A model generated the notes under the pieces. The model was given only the letters and a program-made list of their open reading frames with translations, searched no databases and was not told where the DNA came from. Shown here piece after piece: positions 37,098 through 46,161 of a DNA stretch of 64,000 nucleotides. The number at the start of each line of letters is the position of its first letter. Positions within the stretch are counted from its first letter, which is position 1. The translations under genes were made by a program, and so were the position numbers. The stretch comes from Ruminococcus sp. (lineage in GTDB: Bacteria; Bacillota; Clostridia; Oscillospirales; Acutalibacteraceae), in NCBI GenBank assembly GCA_017404145.1, contig JAFRCW010000006.1, positions 40,894 through 104,893 on the forward strand, in the 5' to 3' direction.

Positions 37098-39002
37098 ATG
37101 AGCACATATTTCGCAGGTGAATATGACGTTGCCGTGATCGGCGCCGGACACGCGGGGATCGAAGCCGCTTTGGCGTCCGCGCGTCTCGGATGCAAGACGG
37201 CGGTTTTTACTATTAATATGGACGCAGTCGGCAACTGTCCGTGCAATCCTTCGATCGGCGGTACCGCAAAGGGTCATCTGGTGCGTGAGATCGACGCGTT
37301 AGGCGGCGAGATGGGCAAGACCGCGGACGAGTGTACGCTGCAGTCGAGGATGCTCAATAAGGGAAAGGGACCCGCGGTCCATTCTCTCAGAGCGCAGATC
37401 GACCGCCGTCAATATGCGTCGGTGATGAAACACAAGCTGGAATTACAAGAGAATTTAGATCTCAGACAAGCGGAGATCACCGGCATCGAAAGAGATGGGA
37501 AAGAGGCTTGGCTGTTGACTACCCGTATGCTTGCGGTATATCGGTGTAAAACGGTTATCGTCGCCACCGGAACCTATCTCAGCGGAAAGGTGTTTATCGG
37601 AGAGGTAAGCTTCGACTCCGGTCCCGACGGGATTTTTCCGGCGGCATTTCTGGGGGAAAGCCTGAGAAAGCTCGGGATCCCGACCCGCCGTTTCAAGACC
37701 GGCACGCCCGCCAGAGTGAAGCGCTCCTCCATTGATTTTTCAGAGCTGGAACAGCAGGACGGCGACGAGCCGACCACACCGTTTTCTTTTGATACCGTCG
37801 ATCCGGTGGAGAATAAGGTGGTCTGTCATATCTCATGGACAAACGATCACACCAAACAGATCATCCTTGATAACATCCACCGTTCTCCTTTATACGGCGG
37901 CAAGATCGAGGGAGTCGGACCGCGCTACTGTCCGAGCTTGGAGGATAAAATCGTCCGTTTTTCCGAGAAACCCAGACATCAGCTCTTTATTGAGCCGTGC
38001 GGCATCGATACGGAAGAAATGTACCTGCAGGGAATGAGTTCTTCCCTGCCTGAGGAAGTGCAGATCTCGTTCTATCACACGATCAAAGGCTTGGAAAACG
38101 CGGTGATGATGCGTCCCGCCTACGCGATCGAATATGACTGTATCGATCCGACGGAGATGCTCCCGACTTTGGAATTCAAGAAGTTCTCCGGCTTATACGG
38201 CGCGGGACAGTTTAACGGTTCCTCCGGCTATGAAGAAGCCGCCGCACAGGGCTTGATCGCGGGCATCAACGCTGCGTTGAAAGTACAAGGGAAAGAACCG
38301 TTTGTGCTCGACAGAGCAAGCTCTTATATCGGAACACTGATCGACGATCTTGTTACCAAGGGAGCCAACGAACCTTACCGTATGATGACCTCCCGCAGTG
38401 AATACCGCCTGATCCTGCGTCAGGACAACGCCGATAAGCGCCTCACGCCTTTGGGATATCAGCTGGGACTGATCTCTGAGGAACGTTATCAAAGATTTCT
38501 CCATAAACAAGAAATGATTCAACAGGAATATAACCGTGTGAAAACAACGGTGATTTCACCTTCCGAGACATTATCAAATATACTTGTTTCACGTGAAACA
38601 TCCGACGTCACTACCGGTATCCGCTTGATCGATTTGCTCAAACGTCCCGAGTTGAGCTATGAAGCGTTAACAGAGATAGATACTGATCGTCCGGTGTTAG
38701 ACAGCGCGATCTTCGAACAGGTAGAGATCGCGGTAAAGTACGACGGCTATATCAAAAAGCAGTTGGCGGCGGTTGAAGCGATGAGAAAAACCGAACACCG
38801 CGCGCTGCCGTCCGATATCGACTACCAAGCAATAGAAGGACTGCGGCTGGAGGCGAGAGAAAAGCTCCAGAAAATCCGCCCGCTGAACATCGGTCAGGCG
38901 AGCCGTATCTCGGGCGTTTCTCCCGCGGACATCAATGTGCTGATGATTTATCTGGCAAAAAAGGCATACGAAAAAGGAAAAGAAAATGGATCAGAGTTTT
39001 AA
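37098..39002 (+). CDS. mnmG: tRNA uridine modification enzyme MnmG (GidA)
   Basis: The 634-residue FAD protein forms a complex with MnmE. It has the dinucleotide-binding motif [19 protein letters not shown] (about residues 11-29), conserved [20 protein letters not shown] near 50-69, and [20 protein letters not shown]. The helical C-terminus ends [14 protein letters not shown] second exact parS lies inside the gene at 38585-38600 and encodes the VSRETS peptide, a placement also seen in other Firmicutes. AGGTGATATT precedes ATG 37098; the end overlaps rsmG by 17 bases. Confidence 0.96.
   Translation: MSTYFAGEYDVAVIGAGHAGIEAALASARLGCKTAVFTINMDAVGNCPCNPSIGGTAKGHLVREIDALGGEMGKTADECTLQSRMLNKGKGPAVHSLRAQIDRRQYASVMKHKLELQENLDLRQAEITGIERDGKEAWLLTTRMLAVYRCKTVIVATGTYLSGKVFIGEVSFDSGPDGIFPAAFLGESLRKLGIPTRRFKTGTPARVKRSSIDFSELEQQDGDEPTTPFSFDTVDPVENKVVCHISWTNDHTKQIILDNIHRSPLYGGKIEGVGPRYCPSLEDKIVRFSEKPRHQLFIEPCGIDTEEMYLQGMSSSLPEEVQISFYHTIKGLENAVMMRPAYAIEYDCIDPTEMLPTLEFKKFSGLYGAGQFNGSSGYEEAAAQGLIAGINAALKVQGKEPFVLDRASSYIGTLIDDLVTKGANEPYRMMTSRSEYRLILRQDNADKRLTPLGYQLGLISEERYQRFLHKQEMIQQEYNRVKTTVISPSETLSNILVSRETSDVTTGIRLIDLLKRPELSYEALTEIDTDRPVLDSAIFEQVEIAVKYDGYIKKQLAAVEAMRKTEHRALPSDIDYQAIEGLRLEAREKLQKIRPLNIGQASRISGVSPADINVLMIYLAKKAYEKGKENGSEF
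38585..38600. promoter_or_regulatory. parS: parS site 2 (exact palindrome, inside mnmG)
   Basis: A second TGTTTCACGTGAAACA, identical to site 1, lies in the mnmG coding frame. Both are within 6 kb of the candidate origin, as expected for ParABS. Confidence 0.95.
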
Positions 39003-39705
39003 AACCATCCTTGATACTACATTAAAAGAATGTGGTTTATCGCTCGAGGAAGAAGCAAAAACAAAACTGGAAATATACGATCGTCTGCTGTCAGAGTATA
39101 ATCAGGTGATGAATCTTACCGCGCTGACCGAGCCCCGCGATGTTGCGCTGAAACACTTCTGCGACAGTCTGACCGTGCTGAAATATGCTCAGATTCCCAA
39201 GGCCGCGTCTGTGATCGATGTCGGTACAGGGGCAGGCTTTCCGGGACTGGTGCTTAAGATCGCGCGTCCCGATCTGAGGCTGAGCTTGCTTGACAGCTTA
39301 CAGAAACGGCTGAGTTTTCTGGAAGAAGTTTGCAGGAAAACAGAAATAACCGATGTCCGGTTTCTTCACAACCGCGCTGAGGACGGCGCGAGAGAAGTGG
39401 CGCTGCGTGAAACATATGACTTTGCCATATCGCGTGCGGTCGCTCCTTTGAACGTGCTGTGTGAATACTGCCTGCCTTATGTCAGAGTCGGCGGAATCTT
39501 CCTCGCGATGAAAGGCAAAGACTGTGAAGAAGAGCTTTCCCTCGCGCAAAACGCGATCCGCACGCTTGGAGGAGAGGCAGAAAGAGTCAATTCCTTTGAG
39601 CTTGTCGACGCAGGACAGAGGGCGATCATTCAAATCAGAAAGATAACCCCGACCCCCGAGAGCTATCCCCGTACAAGTAAAAAAATCAAGAATAATCCAT
39701 TGTAA
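38986..39705 (+). CDS. rsmG: 16S rRNA (guanine527-N7)-methyltransferase RsmG
   Basis: RsmG (239 residues) methylates G527 of 16S rRNA with S-adenosylmethionine. The motifs fit: [11 protein letters not shown] near 31-41, SAM-binding [20 protein letters not shown] near 75-94, and the catalytic segment [20 protein letters not shown] near 147-166. The start lies inside mnmG, with AAAAGGAAAAG upstream. A weak terminator follows. It is in the usual mnmG-rsmG-noc order. Confidence 0.95.
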   Translation: MDQSFKTILDTTLKECGLSLEEEAKTKLEIYDRLLSEYNQVMNLTALTEPRDVALKHFCDSLTVLKYAQIPKAASVIDVGTGAGFPGLVLKIARPDLRLSLLDSLQKRLSFLEEVCRKTEITDVRFLHNRAEDGAREVALRETYDFAISRAVAPLNVLCEYCLPYVRVGGIFLAMKGKDCEEELSLAQNAIRTLGGEAERVNSFELVDAGQRAIIQIRKITPTPESYPRTSKKIKNNPL

Positions 39706-39737
39706 AACACTGCGTCAAAACGGTGTTTTTCTTTATT
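39704..39737 (+). terminator. Probable terminator after rsmG
   Basis: AAAACAC and GTGTTTT form a short stem followed by TTCTTTATTT directly after the rsmG stop. Confidence 0.55.
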
Positions 39738-39866
39738 TCGACAAAACAATCTATAATAATTGCTCAGAATACGACAAGTTATTCACAGTTCGTTTGATAT
39801 GATAATACTCGCAGGGACAAGCCCGAGAAAAAAAGAAGGTTGCTGATAGCGGAAGAGGTGAGGATA

Positions 39867-40694
39867 GTGAGCTTATTGATCAGACCCGATAATAAGGTAC
39901 TGATGGTGCCGACTATCCAGATCAGACCCAACCGCACCCAGCCCCGCCGAAACTTCGACGAGGAAGAGCTCAAAAGTCTTTCTCTGTCTATCACTGAAAA
40001 CGGAATCCTCCAGCCGTTGGTTGTCAGACGAATCAATTCTACGGAATTCGAGCTGATCGCGGGGGAGAGGCGGCTGAGAGCGGCGATCATGGCAGGGCTC
40101 AACAAGGTTCCCTGTGTCGTACATAAGTGTACCGATAAAGAATCCGCGCTCTTAGCTCTGATCGAAAACCTCCAGCGCACCGATCTCTCTATGTTTGAAG
40201 AAGCCCGCGGGATCGCCAGACTGATCCGTAAGTACGGACTGACGCAGGAGCAGGCGGCGATCAAGCTCGGGAAGAAACAGTCTACCATCGCCAACAAGCT
40301 GAGACTGCTTCGTCTGACCTTTGAAGAACAGGAATGGATCCTGACCGCGAATCTCTCCGAACGTCACGCCCGCGCGCTGCTTAGAATCAACAACTCCAAT
40401 CTCAGACGCGAGGTGTTAAGCCGCGTCATTACCGAGAATATGAACGTTCTCGAAACAGAAGCCTTTGTCACCGATGTATTGATGAAAAAATCCGCACCGC
40501 AGCCGTCGGAAGAAAAAAAGCCGACCAAAAAGGCGGCGGTCAAGGACGTCAGGATCTTTGTCAACACGATCAACAAAGCGGTCGATACCATGCGTCTGTC
40601 GGGGATCAACGCGATCTCCCGCAGATCCGAAACCGACGACTATATCGAATACACCGTGAAAATTCCCAAGCCGGAGAGCTTATCAACTGCGTAA
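39867..40694 (+). CDS. noc: Nucleoid occlusion/ParB-like DNA-binding protein Noc
   Basis: The 275-residue protein is a ParB paralogue: the N-terminal nuclease-like CTPase fold contains QPLVVRRINSTEFELIAGERR (shown as QPLVVRR and ELIAGERRLRAA), ALIENLQRTDLSMFEEARG, and a helix-turn-helix around GLTQEQAAIKLGKKQSTIAN. Noc proteins block division over the nucleoid or assist ParB. It lacks the acidic linker of ParB and is located upstream of parA-parB, which matches noc in other Firmicutes. GTG 39867 is preceded by GAGGTGAGG; an upstream TTG at 39840 is weaker. Its name is by position and family: a second ParB with the same role cannot be excluded. Confidence 0.82.
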   Translation: MSLLIRPDNKVLMVPTIQIRPNRTQPRRNFDEEELKSLSLSITENGILQPLVVRRINSTEFELIAGERRLRAAIMAGLNKVPCVVHKCTDKESALLALIENLQRTDLSMFEEARGIARLIRKYGLTQEQAAIKLGKKQSTIANKLRLLRLTFEEQEWILTANLSERHARALLRINNSNLRREVLSRVITENMNVLETEAFVTDVLMKKSAPQPSEEKKPTKKAAVKDVRIFVNTINKAVDTMRLSGINAISRRSETDDYIEYTVKIPKPESLSTA

Positions 40695-40816
40695 GGTCTC
40701 ACGCAGTAACCTGACAGTGATAAAAACCGACAACCGATAACTGTCAACCGAATTCACTTTCCCCATAGGTGCAGCAGCATCTATCCACTCATACCCATTT
40801 CCTTATCTGAACCCCT

Positions 40817-40863
40817 TGCCGACAGCCGTGCGTGTAACAGCGTGCGGCTGTTGGCATCTTTTA
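40817..40863 (+). terminator. Intrinsic terminator after noc
   Basis: TGCCGACAGCCG (40817-40828) pairs with CGGCTGTTGGCA (40845-40856) with one G-T pair, followed by TCTTTTAA. Confidence 0.75.
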
Positions 40864-40950
40864 AAACTAAGAACTAAGAAAGAAGAAATAAGAACCGAAA
40901 GATATATTCTTGCTTTTCATTATGGAAAATGTTAAATTTATCATTATTTA

Positions 40951-40979
40951 TTGCAAAATCACCCCCGATATGATAAAAT
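40951..40979 (+). promoter_or_regulatory. Sigma-A promoter of parA-parB-serS
   Basis: TTGCAA (40951-40956), 17-bp spacer, TAAAAT (40974-40979), about 43 bases before the parA start. Confidence 0.75.
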
Positions 40980-41021
40980 AAAGTGTATTTTCTCTTAAAT
41001 TTTTCAGAAATGGGTGATTTT

Positions 41022-41795
41022 TTGACTAAAGTTATCGCAATCGCGAACCAAAAGGGCGGCGTAGGAAAAACCACCACCGCGGTCAACATTGCCGCAGGTC
41101 TCGGTAAATTGCAGAGAAAAGTCCTTTTGGTAGACGTAGACCCTCAGGGCAACGCCACCAGCGGCGTCGGAATCGACAAACGCTCGATCAAGCTTTCCAC
41201 CTATGATGTTTTGGTCAACGGTGAGAAATTAGAAAATGTTTTGGTTCATACACGATATGAAAACCTCGACGTCGTGCCCTCTGGTATCGATCTTGCCGCG
41301 GCGGAATTTGAAATGATGGATATGGATAACCGTTCCTCCCGCCTGAAAAAGGCGATCCTCCCCGTCAAGAAAGAGTACGACTATATCATTATCGACTGTC
41401 CGCCGTCGCTCGGGCTGATCACTACCAACGCCCTGACTGCCGCGGACAGCGTGATCGTTCCGATCCAGTGCGAGTATTACGCGCTCGAGGGACTTTCTCA
41501 GCTGATGAACTCTGTTCGATATGTCAAGAGAAAGTCGAACGAATACCTCTCGATCGAGGGCGTTCTGCTGACGATGTACGACGGCAGACTCAACCTCACC
41601 CAGCAGGTAGTCAACGAAGTCAAGACCTTCTTCCCGAAGAAAGTGTTCTCCAACGTCATCCCCAGAGGCGTCAGACTGAGTGAAGCGCCGTCCTACGGTA
41701 TGCCGATCATGTACTACGATAAAAACTCCAAGGGCGCGATGGCGTATATGGCTCTGTGTGAGGAGATCCTCAGAAGGGAGCGCGTCAATGGCTAA
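41022..41795 (+). CDS. parA: Chromosome partitioning ATPase ParA (Soj)
   Basis: The 257-residue ParA/Soj drives origin segregation with ParB. It has Walker A NQKGGVGKTTTAVNIAAGLG (about residues 8-27), VDVDPQGNATSG (about 38-49) and YIIIDCPPSLGLIT near 118, and ends in LCEEILRRERVNG. TTG 41022 is the likely start because it gives the conserved (M)TKVIAIANQK beginning and GGGTGA lies before it; ATG 41010 is the alternative. The stop overlaps parB. Confidence 0.95.
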   Translation: MTKVIAIANQKGGVGKTTTAVNIAAGLGKLQRKVLLVDVDPQGNATSGVGIDKRSIKLSTYDVLVNGEKLENVLVHTRYENLDVVPSGIDLAAAEFEMMDMDNRSSRLKKAILPVKKEYDYIIIDCPPSLGLITTNALTAADSVIVPIQCEYYALEGLSQLMNSVRYVKRKSNEYLSIEGVLLTMYDGRLNLTQQVVNEVKTFFPKKVFSNVIPRGVRLSEAPSYGMPIMYYDKNSKGAMAYMALCEEILRRERVNG

Positions 41796-42642
41796 GAAGC
41801 TCGGCGGATTGGGCAAAGGTCTTTCCGCGATATTTATTGAAAATGAAACAGAAGAAAAGGGCAGTGTCGTCACCCTGCGTATTTCCGAGATCGAACCCAA
41901 CCGTTCCCAGCCCCGCAGAGCCTTCGATGAAGAATCGCTCGCGGAGCTTTCCGATTCGATCAAAGCGCACGGCGTACTCCAGCCGATTTTAGTACGTCCG
42001 CTGCTGCAGGGCGGCTATCAGATCGTCGCAGGGGAGAGGCGTTACCGCGCCGCAAGGCTGGCGGGATTGACCGAGATCCCCGCCACCGTCAGGGAGCTTT
42101 CCGAGGAAGAGACCATGGAGCTTGCGCTGATCGAAAACCTCCAGAGAGAGAACCTTTCTCCGATGGAAGAAGCGGCAGGCTACAAGCACCTGATGGATAC
42201 CTACTCACTTTCACAGGAGCAGGTGGCAAGCGCGGTGGGAAAATCCCGCTCCGCGGTCGCGAACTCGGTTCGTCTGCTGACGCTGGATGAATCGATCAGA
42301 GAATTGGTCGACGACGGCAAGCTCTCCGCAGGCCACGCCCGCGCGCTGCTTTCGATAGAAGATCAAAAGCTGCAAAAGACCGCGGCGGAAGAGATCACGA
42401 AAAAAGGGCTGTCTGTCAGAGAGGCAGAGAAGCTTTCCAAAAAGCTCAACAAGCAAAAATCAGAGAAAAAACCCTCCAAGCCGCAGGCGGTACCGATCCT
42501 GTATAAAGAAACAGAGCTTGCCCTGTCTGAGGCGCTCGGTCAGAAAGTGGTCATCACCAAAAACAAGAACGGCGGCGGAACGCTGTCGATCGACTTCTAC
42601 TCTGACGAGGAATTATTAAATTTAGCACATAAGTTTGAATAA
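41788..42642 (+). CDS. parB: Chromosome partitioning protein ParB (Spo0J)
   Basis: ParB (284 residues) binds parS and loads as a CTP-dependent clamp. The N-terminal ParA-stimulating peptide is MAKKLGGLGKGLSAIF (1-16). The CTP fold has QPILVRPLLQGGYQIVAGER (around residues 73-92, with the conserved GERRYRAA), then ALIENLQRENLSPMEEAAGY, and the helix-turn-helix SLSQEQVASAVGKSRSAVAN (about 138-157). The C-terminal dimer domain follows a basic linker (KKLNKQKSEKKPSKP). Two exact parS sites lie 3-5 kb upstream. ATG 41788 overlaps the parA stop. Confidence 0.95.
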   Translation: MAKKLGGLGKGLSAIFIENETEEKGSVVTLRISEIEPNRSQPRRAFDEESLAELSDSIKAHGVLQPILVRPLLQGGYQIVAGERRYRAARLAGLTEIPATVRELSEEETMELALIENLQRENLSPMEEAAGYKHLMDTYSLSQEQVASAVGKSRSAVANSVRLLTLDESIRELVDDGKLSAGHARALLSIEDQKLQKTAAEEITKKGLSVREAEKLSKKLNKQKSEKKPSKPQAVPILYKETELALSEALGQKVVITKNKNGGGTLSIDFYSDEELLNLAHKFE

Positions 42643-42654
42643 GGAGAAACCGTT

Positions 42655-43932
42655 ATGATTGATATTAAGTTTTTGAGAGAAAACCCCGAGATCGTGAAAC
42701 AAAATATCAAAAACAAGTTTCAGGAGAAAAAGCTCTCTCTTGTCGACGAAGTGATCGAGCTCGATAAGCTCGCCAGAAAAGCAAAAGGCGACGCTGATGC
42801 ACTGAGAGCAAACCGCAATAAACTCTCTAAGGAGATCGGCGGATGCTTCGCCCGCGGAGAAAAAGAAAAAGCGCTCGAGCTCAAGGCGCAGGTCGCTTCT
42901 CAGGGAGAACAGCTCGCGGAATTGGAGAAGCAGGAGGCTGAACTGAACAAAAAGGTCACCGATATTATGATGGTGATCCCGAATATTATTGACGAGTCTG
43001 TTCCGATCGGAAAGAACGATACCGAGAACGTAGAAAGAGAACGCTTCGGCGAGCCTGTTGTTCCCGATTTTGAGATCCCGTATCACACCGAGATCATGGA
43101 GCGTCTGTCGGGTATCGATCTCGATTCCGCCCGCAGGGTCGCCGGTAACGGCTTCTACTATCTGATGGGCGATATCGCAAGACTTCATTCTGCGGTGATC
43201 TCCTACGCGCGTGATTTTATGATCGACAGAGGCTTCACCTACTGCATCCCGCCTTATATGATCCGCTCCAATGTCGTATCGGGCGTGATGAGCTTTGCCG
43301 AGATGGACGCGATGATGTACAAGATCGAAGGCGAGGATCTTTTCTTGATCGGTACCTCCGAACACTCGATGATCGGCAAATTCATCGACACGGTGTTAAA
43401 AGAAGAAGAACTTCCCTACGCGCTGACATCTTATTCGCCCTGTTTCAGAAAAGAAAAAGGCGCTCATGGCATCGAGGAGCGCGGCGTCTACCGTATTCAT
43501 CAGTTTGAAAAGCAGGAAATGATCGTCGTCTGCAAGCCCGAAGAATCGAAGATCTGGTTCGACAAGCTCTGGCAGAACACTGTCGACTTTTTCCGCACAC
43601 TGGATATCCCCGTGCGCACCTTAGAGTGCTGCTCGGGAGACCTCGCTGATTTGAAGGTCAAGTCCGTCGATGTGGAGGCTTGGTCGCCCAGACAGAAGAA
43701 ATATTTTGAAGTCGGCTCCTGCTCGAACCTTTCCGACGCGCAGGCGAGACGCTTAAAGATCCGCGTTACCGGAAAGGGTGGCAAGTATTTCGCGCATACA
43801 CTCAACAACACCGTCGTTGCGCCTCCGAGAATGCTGATCGCGTTCTTGGAGAACAACCTCGAAGCAGACGGCAGAGTCCGTATCCCCGAAGCCCTCAGAC
43901 CGTATATGGGCGGCAAGGAATACATTGGCTAA
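42655..43932 (+). CDS. serS: Seryl-tRNA synthetase
   Basis: The 425-residue class II synthetase charges tRNA-Ser. The N-terminal coiled-coil arm that holds the long variable arm of tRNA-Ser spans about residues 28-105. Motif 2 is SYSPCFRKEKGAHGIEERGVY (shown as CFRKEKG and EERGVYRIHQFEK) and motif 3 holds NNTVVAPPRMLIAFLENN near 383-400. AAGGAG lies before ATG 42655, only 12 bases after parB, so it shares the parA promoter. No T-box leader is present. The stop codon lies at the start of a 7-bp-phased repeat tract. Confidence 0.97.
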   Translation: MIDIKFLRENPEIVKQNIKNKFQEKKLSLVDEVIELDKLARKAKGDADALRANRNKLSKEIGGCFARGEKEKALELKAQVASQGEQLAELEKQEAELNKKVTDIMMVIPNIIDESVPIGKNDTENVERERFGEPVVPDFEIPYHTEIMERLSGIDLDSARRVAGNGFYYLMGDIARLHSAVISYARDFMIDRGFTYCIPPYMIRSNVVSGVMSFAEMDAMMYKIEGEDLFLIGTSEHSMIGKFIDTVLKEEELPYALTSYSPCFRKEKGAHGIEERGVYRIHQFEKQEMIVVCKPEESKIWFDKLWQNTVDFFRTLDIPVRTLECCSGDLADLKVKSVDVEAWSPRQKKYFEVGSCSNLSDAQARRLKIRVTGKGGKYFAHTLNNTVVAPPRMLIAFLENNLEADGRVRIPEALRPYMGGKEYIG

Positions 43933-43988
43933 CTAAGAACTAAGAGTGAAGAACGAAGAACGACGGTTACTCGCTTTGCTCGAACAAT
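43931..43988. repeat. 7-bp-phased tract joined to GGTTACTCGCTTTGCTCG repeat
   Basis: Units AACTAAG, AACTAAG, AGTGAAG, AACGAAG, AACGACG (43931-43965) run from the serS stop codon into GGTTACTCGCTTTGCTCGAA. The same composite, inverted, lies at 48059-48122. Confidence 0.75.
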
Positions 43989-43999
43989 TAAAAAGACTA

Positions 44000-44038
44000 T
44001 AAAAAAACCGCAGGAGTTTTTATATACTCCTGCGTTAT
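44000..44038. terminator. Bidirectional intrinsic terminator
   Basis: CGCAGGAGT (44009-44017) and ACTCCTGCG (44026-44034) form a perfect 9-bp stem; on the minus strand it is followed by a run of eight T/U-equivalents, on the plus strand by TTATTATTTT. It separates serS and the BlaI-like gene. Confidence 0.85.
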
Positions 44039-44409
44039 TATTTTGATGTTAATTTTTTTATATTATATCTCAATAAATCAGATTCGGAATATTCCAACAG
44101 AGTTATGATAAGACCTGTCATTTTTTCTGCATTGTGCAAATCCTCCTCAGAAAAGTTGGACAGCAAAACATACTCATTATATGTCATCTTCGGCGCGAAC
44201 TTTCGCGCATAGCTTCTTGTGATAAGCTCAAAGCTATCTATTTTCACAATATCTTTTTTCATCAGTGATTTGATCAGCGAGTGAACATAACTGTCCTTCC
44301 ACGTTTTGTCCTCGGAGAGCTCTACGATTTTGGCACAGGACAGGGGTTTGTCGGAACTCCAGAGCAGATTCATAATTTGTTCTTCGCTTTTTGTCATTTT
44401 GGGGATCAT
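44038..44409 (-). CDS. BlaI/MecI/CopY-family transcriptional regulator
   Basis: The 123-residue protein has the winged-helix domain of the BlaI/MecI family: MTKSEEQIMNLLWSSDKPLS, a recognition helix TWKDSYVHSLIKSLMKKDIV, and a wing with SYARKFAPKMTYNEYVL, then a C-terminal dimerisation helix region. Such repressors usually control beta-lactam or copper genes, often with a BlaR1-type sensor beside them; none is present here. ATG 44409 is preceded by AAAGGAAAG. The frame remains open for about 55 more codons upstream, to a TGA at 44575-44577, suggesting either a longer ancestral protein or a decayed fusion partner. Confidence 0.78.
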   Translation of the reverse strand: MIPKMTKSEEQIMNLLWSSDKPLSCAKIVELSEDKTWKDSYVHSLIKSLMKKDIVKIDSFELITRSYARKFAPKMTYNEYVLLSNFSEEDLHNAEKMTGLIITLLEYSESDLLRYNIKKLTSK

Positions 44410-44640
44410 CGATTTTCTTTCCTTTCCGACATTTCTCTTTTTCTTTAACACATATTCATAATATTCTACCTGTGCTTCTCCTGTATGCATACGATTCACA
44501 TAATCAAGATATTTTGAACGAAAGACAGCATAATCTCCTTCATATTCCTCAGAGTGTGAAAGATAGTAGAGGCATCAGTTATTCTCTTCGGGAGTCATCC
44601 AGATGATGCGGTCATTTTCTTCTATTAATGCAAACACCCC
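44410..44640 (-). pseudogene. Possible decayed coding remnant upstream of the BlaI-like gene
   Basis: In the frame of the BlaI-like gene, translation reads VFALIEENDRIIWMTPEENN, a TGA stop (44575-44577), then YYLSHSEEYEGDYAVFRSKY and onward into the regulator without another stop. The composition looks coding. It may be a gene broken by one stop, or the tail of one gene abutting the next. I do not recognise the product. Confidence 0.35.
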
Positions 44641-44642
44641 AT

Positions 44643-44671
44643 AAAAAACGCGCAGCCCGAGAGCTACGCGT
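44643..44671 (-). terminator. Terminator-like hairpin on the minus strand
   Basis: ACGCG and CGCGT with inner AGC/GCT form a stem; on the minus strand it is followed by TTTTTTAT. No intact gene lies upstream to be terminated, suggesting a lost gene. Confidence 0.6.
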
Positions 44672-44693
44672 GAAAAATACATAGCTCATTTGT

Positions 44694-44806
44694 TGTCACA
44701 CAAAACTTTAACTGCACTATCGGCACATAAAAGCTGAGCCTGTATTTTTACCATAAGATAAAAATACATGCCGATATATGCAGAAAATGTTCAGTTTTGT
44801 GTGACA
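44694..44806. mobile_element. MITE-like 113-bp inverted-repeat element
   Basis: TGTCACACAAAACT (44694-44707) and AGTTTTGTGTGACA (44793-44806) are perfect 14-bp inverted ends. The interior is largely self-complementary, with an inner perfect stem TGTATTTTTA/TAAAAATACA (44741-44763), so the whole can fold as one long hairpin. No coding content. Confidence 0.6.
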
Positions 44807-44883
44807 CCTAAAATATATCACATTGGTATAAAAAATGCAATAAGAAATTGTCTGGCAATGATTTCTTTTGAAAAATTATAATT

Positions 44884-44950
44884 AGTTACTTGCTTCGCTC
44901 GAACAATTGTATATTCAAATCGTAGGGGAGGGTCTTGACCCTCCCTGATG
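44884..44950. repeat. Dispersed repeats: TTACTTGCTTCGCTCG copy and AGGGAGGGTC palindrome
   Basis: AGTTACTTGCTTCGCTCGAA (44884-44903) is a further copy of the element at 43965 and 48059, here without a clear 7-bp tract. GTAGGGGAGGGTCTTGACCC (44922-44941) continues CTCCCT, a palindrome of a family also at 46382, 53617 and 53669. Confidence 0.7.
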
Positions 44951-45047
44951 TTTTACAATCCGATAAAAAGTCGGATTCTCATTTTTTGAGAGTCGATTTA
45001 ACGCTCCCGATGTTTACTTTTTCAGCCTCACCGATTATAATTCGGGT

Positions 45048-45057
45048 GAAACGTTTC
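45048..45057. promoter_or_regulatory. Candidate operator upstream of the XRE regulator
   Basis: GAAACGTTTC is a perfect 10-bp palindrome 34 bases before the regulator's start codon, a plausible binding site for its own product. No experimental support. Confidence 0.35.
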
Positions 45058-45090
45058 GAAGAAAAATGTTATTGATACCTTAGGGAGGCT

Positions 45091-46089
45091 ATGATGACCA
45101 CACTGACTGAAAACATCAAAAACAAAAGAAAAGAAAAAGGGTGGACCCAGCGGGAGCTTGCCGATGCGCTCGGTATCTCCGACAAGACCGTTTCACGCTG
45201 GGAATCGGGCGTACAGGTACCCGACGCGCTGATCCTCCCCGATGTGGCAAAGCTGTTCGGTACCACCGTCTCTGCACTGTACGGAGAAAGCGGGGGAGAG
45301 GAAAAATCCGAAAACTTTACCGATATCGGCGAAAAAACCATACAACCCGCAAAGCCCCTGATCAACAAAAAGAGGATCACCGTATTCAAGATCATTTCCG
45401 TTGCGGGTATGACCGTTTTGATACTGGCAACGATGCTGTTGTGCAATCTCGATATTTTCCGCGGTTCGATCGATCCTTACAACGAAGGTGTACGGAATGT
45501 ATATTTTGGTGTTTTCGGATTTGCGACGGTTATCCTGATAATAAACAAAATGTTGTTTATGCTGTATTATCAAAAGAAAGATCGGTTTCAACCGATCTAT
45601 CTGAAAACGGATATTTCTTTCAGCGCGCCTGCGATGATGATTTTCTGCGCCGTGACCCTGCTGATCCTGCCTTTTCTGCACAGCATATCTTTTTCACTGT
45701 GGTATGTTGCCGCGGTCTATCTGATCTGTATCGGCTGTATCTTTGTGATGATAGGAATGAAACAGGATCTTCGAAAAGCCGGTGTGAGCGTCGGCAAGGC
45801 GGTAAGTGTTGTTTCGCTGATCCTCGCGGGCGTAACGGTTCTGGCTTTTTTCGGTGCGGCAGCGGGATTGTATTTTGCAATGCCGACGCATGAAATCCTT
45901 GTCACAGAAGAGGGCATTTATACAGAATCGATCCCGGAAAATTTGCGGCAGACAGTAAGTTATATCAGAAGTTCAGACTATCTCCATTATAGTTATTTTG
46001 TATTTCTCTTCAGCTCTGCGCCGTTACTCGGAGCGCTGTTAATGAATATGATCGAGTTGATGATAAAGAAAGATAAGCTGAAGGAATAA
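45091..46089 (+). CDS. Membrane-anchored XRE-family transcriptional regulator
   Basis: Of 332 residues, the first 65 are a Cro/CI-type helix-turn-helix (KGWTQRELADALGISDKTVS and WESGVQVPDALILPDVAKLF). After a linker come about six membrane helices (about residues 103-120, 133-150, 175-195, 200-220, 235-260, 300-325). This plan is common in clostridial regulators of uncertain signal. AGGGAGG precedes ATG 45091; the second ATG (45094) is also possible. A palindrome at 45048-45057 may be its operator. The neighbouring genes do not reveal its target. Confidence 0.85.
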   Translation: MMTTLTENIKNKRKEKGWTQRELADALGISDKTVSRWESGVQVPDALILPDVAKLFGTTVSALYGESGGEEKSENFTDIGEKTIQPAKPLINKKRITVFKIISVAGMTVLILATMLLCNLDIFRGSIDPYNEGVRNVYFGVFGFATVILIINKMLFMLYYQKKDRFQPIYLKTDISFSAPAMMIFCAVTLLILPFLHSISFSLWYVAAVYLICIGCIFVMIGMKQDLRKAGVSVGKAVSVVSLILAGVTVLAFFGAAAGLYFAMPTHEILVTEEGIYTESIPENLRQTVSYIRSSDYLHYSYFVFLFSSAPLLGALLMNMIELMIKKDKLKE

Positions 46090-46161
46090 AAACACAGGGC
46101 GTAAACTTGACTCTCCCAAAATTTTGAAAACGGAAGCCGTTTTCGGCTGCGAACTCACATC

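Larger units (their letters stand above)
40695..41021. other. Noc-parA intergenic region
   Basis: This 327-base stretch holds no gene. It has a 7-bp-phased tract (ACCGACA, ACCGATA, ACTGTCA, ACCGAAT at 40726-40753), a terminator (40817-40863), another 7-bp-phased tract (AACTAAG, AACTAAG, AAAGAAG, AAATAAG, AACCGAA at 40865-40899) and the parA promoter (40951-40979). Confidence 0.75.

Noticed and set aside
39402..39416. Third parS-like site in rsmG
   Set aside because: Only the right half (GTGAAACA) is present; the left half does not match.
42640..42654. T-box leader for serS
   Set aside because: serS starts 12 bases after parB, leaving no room for a T-box.
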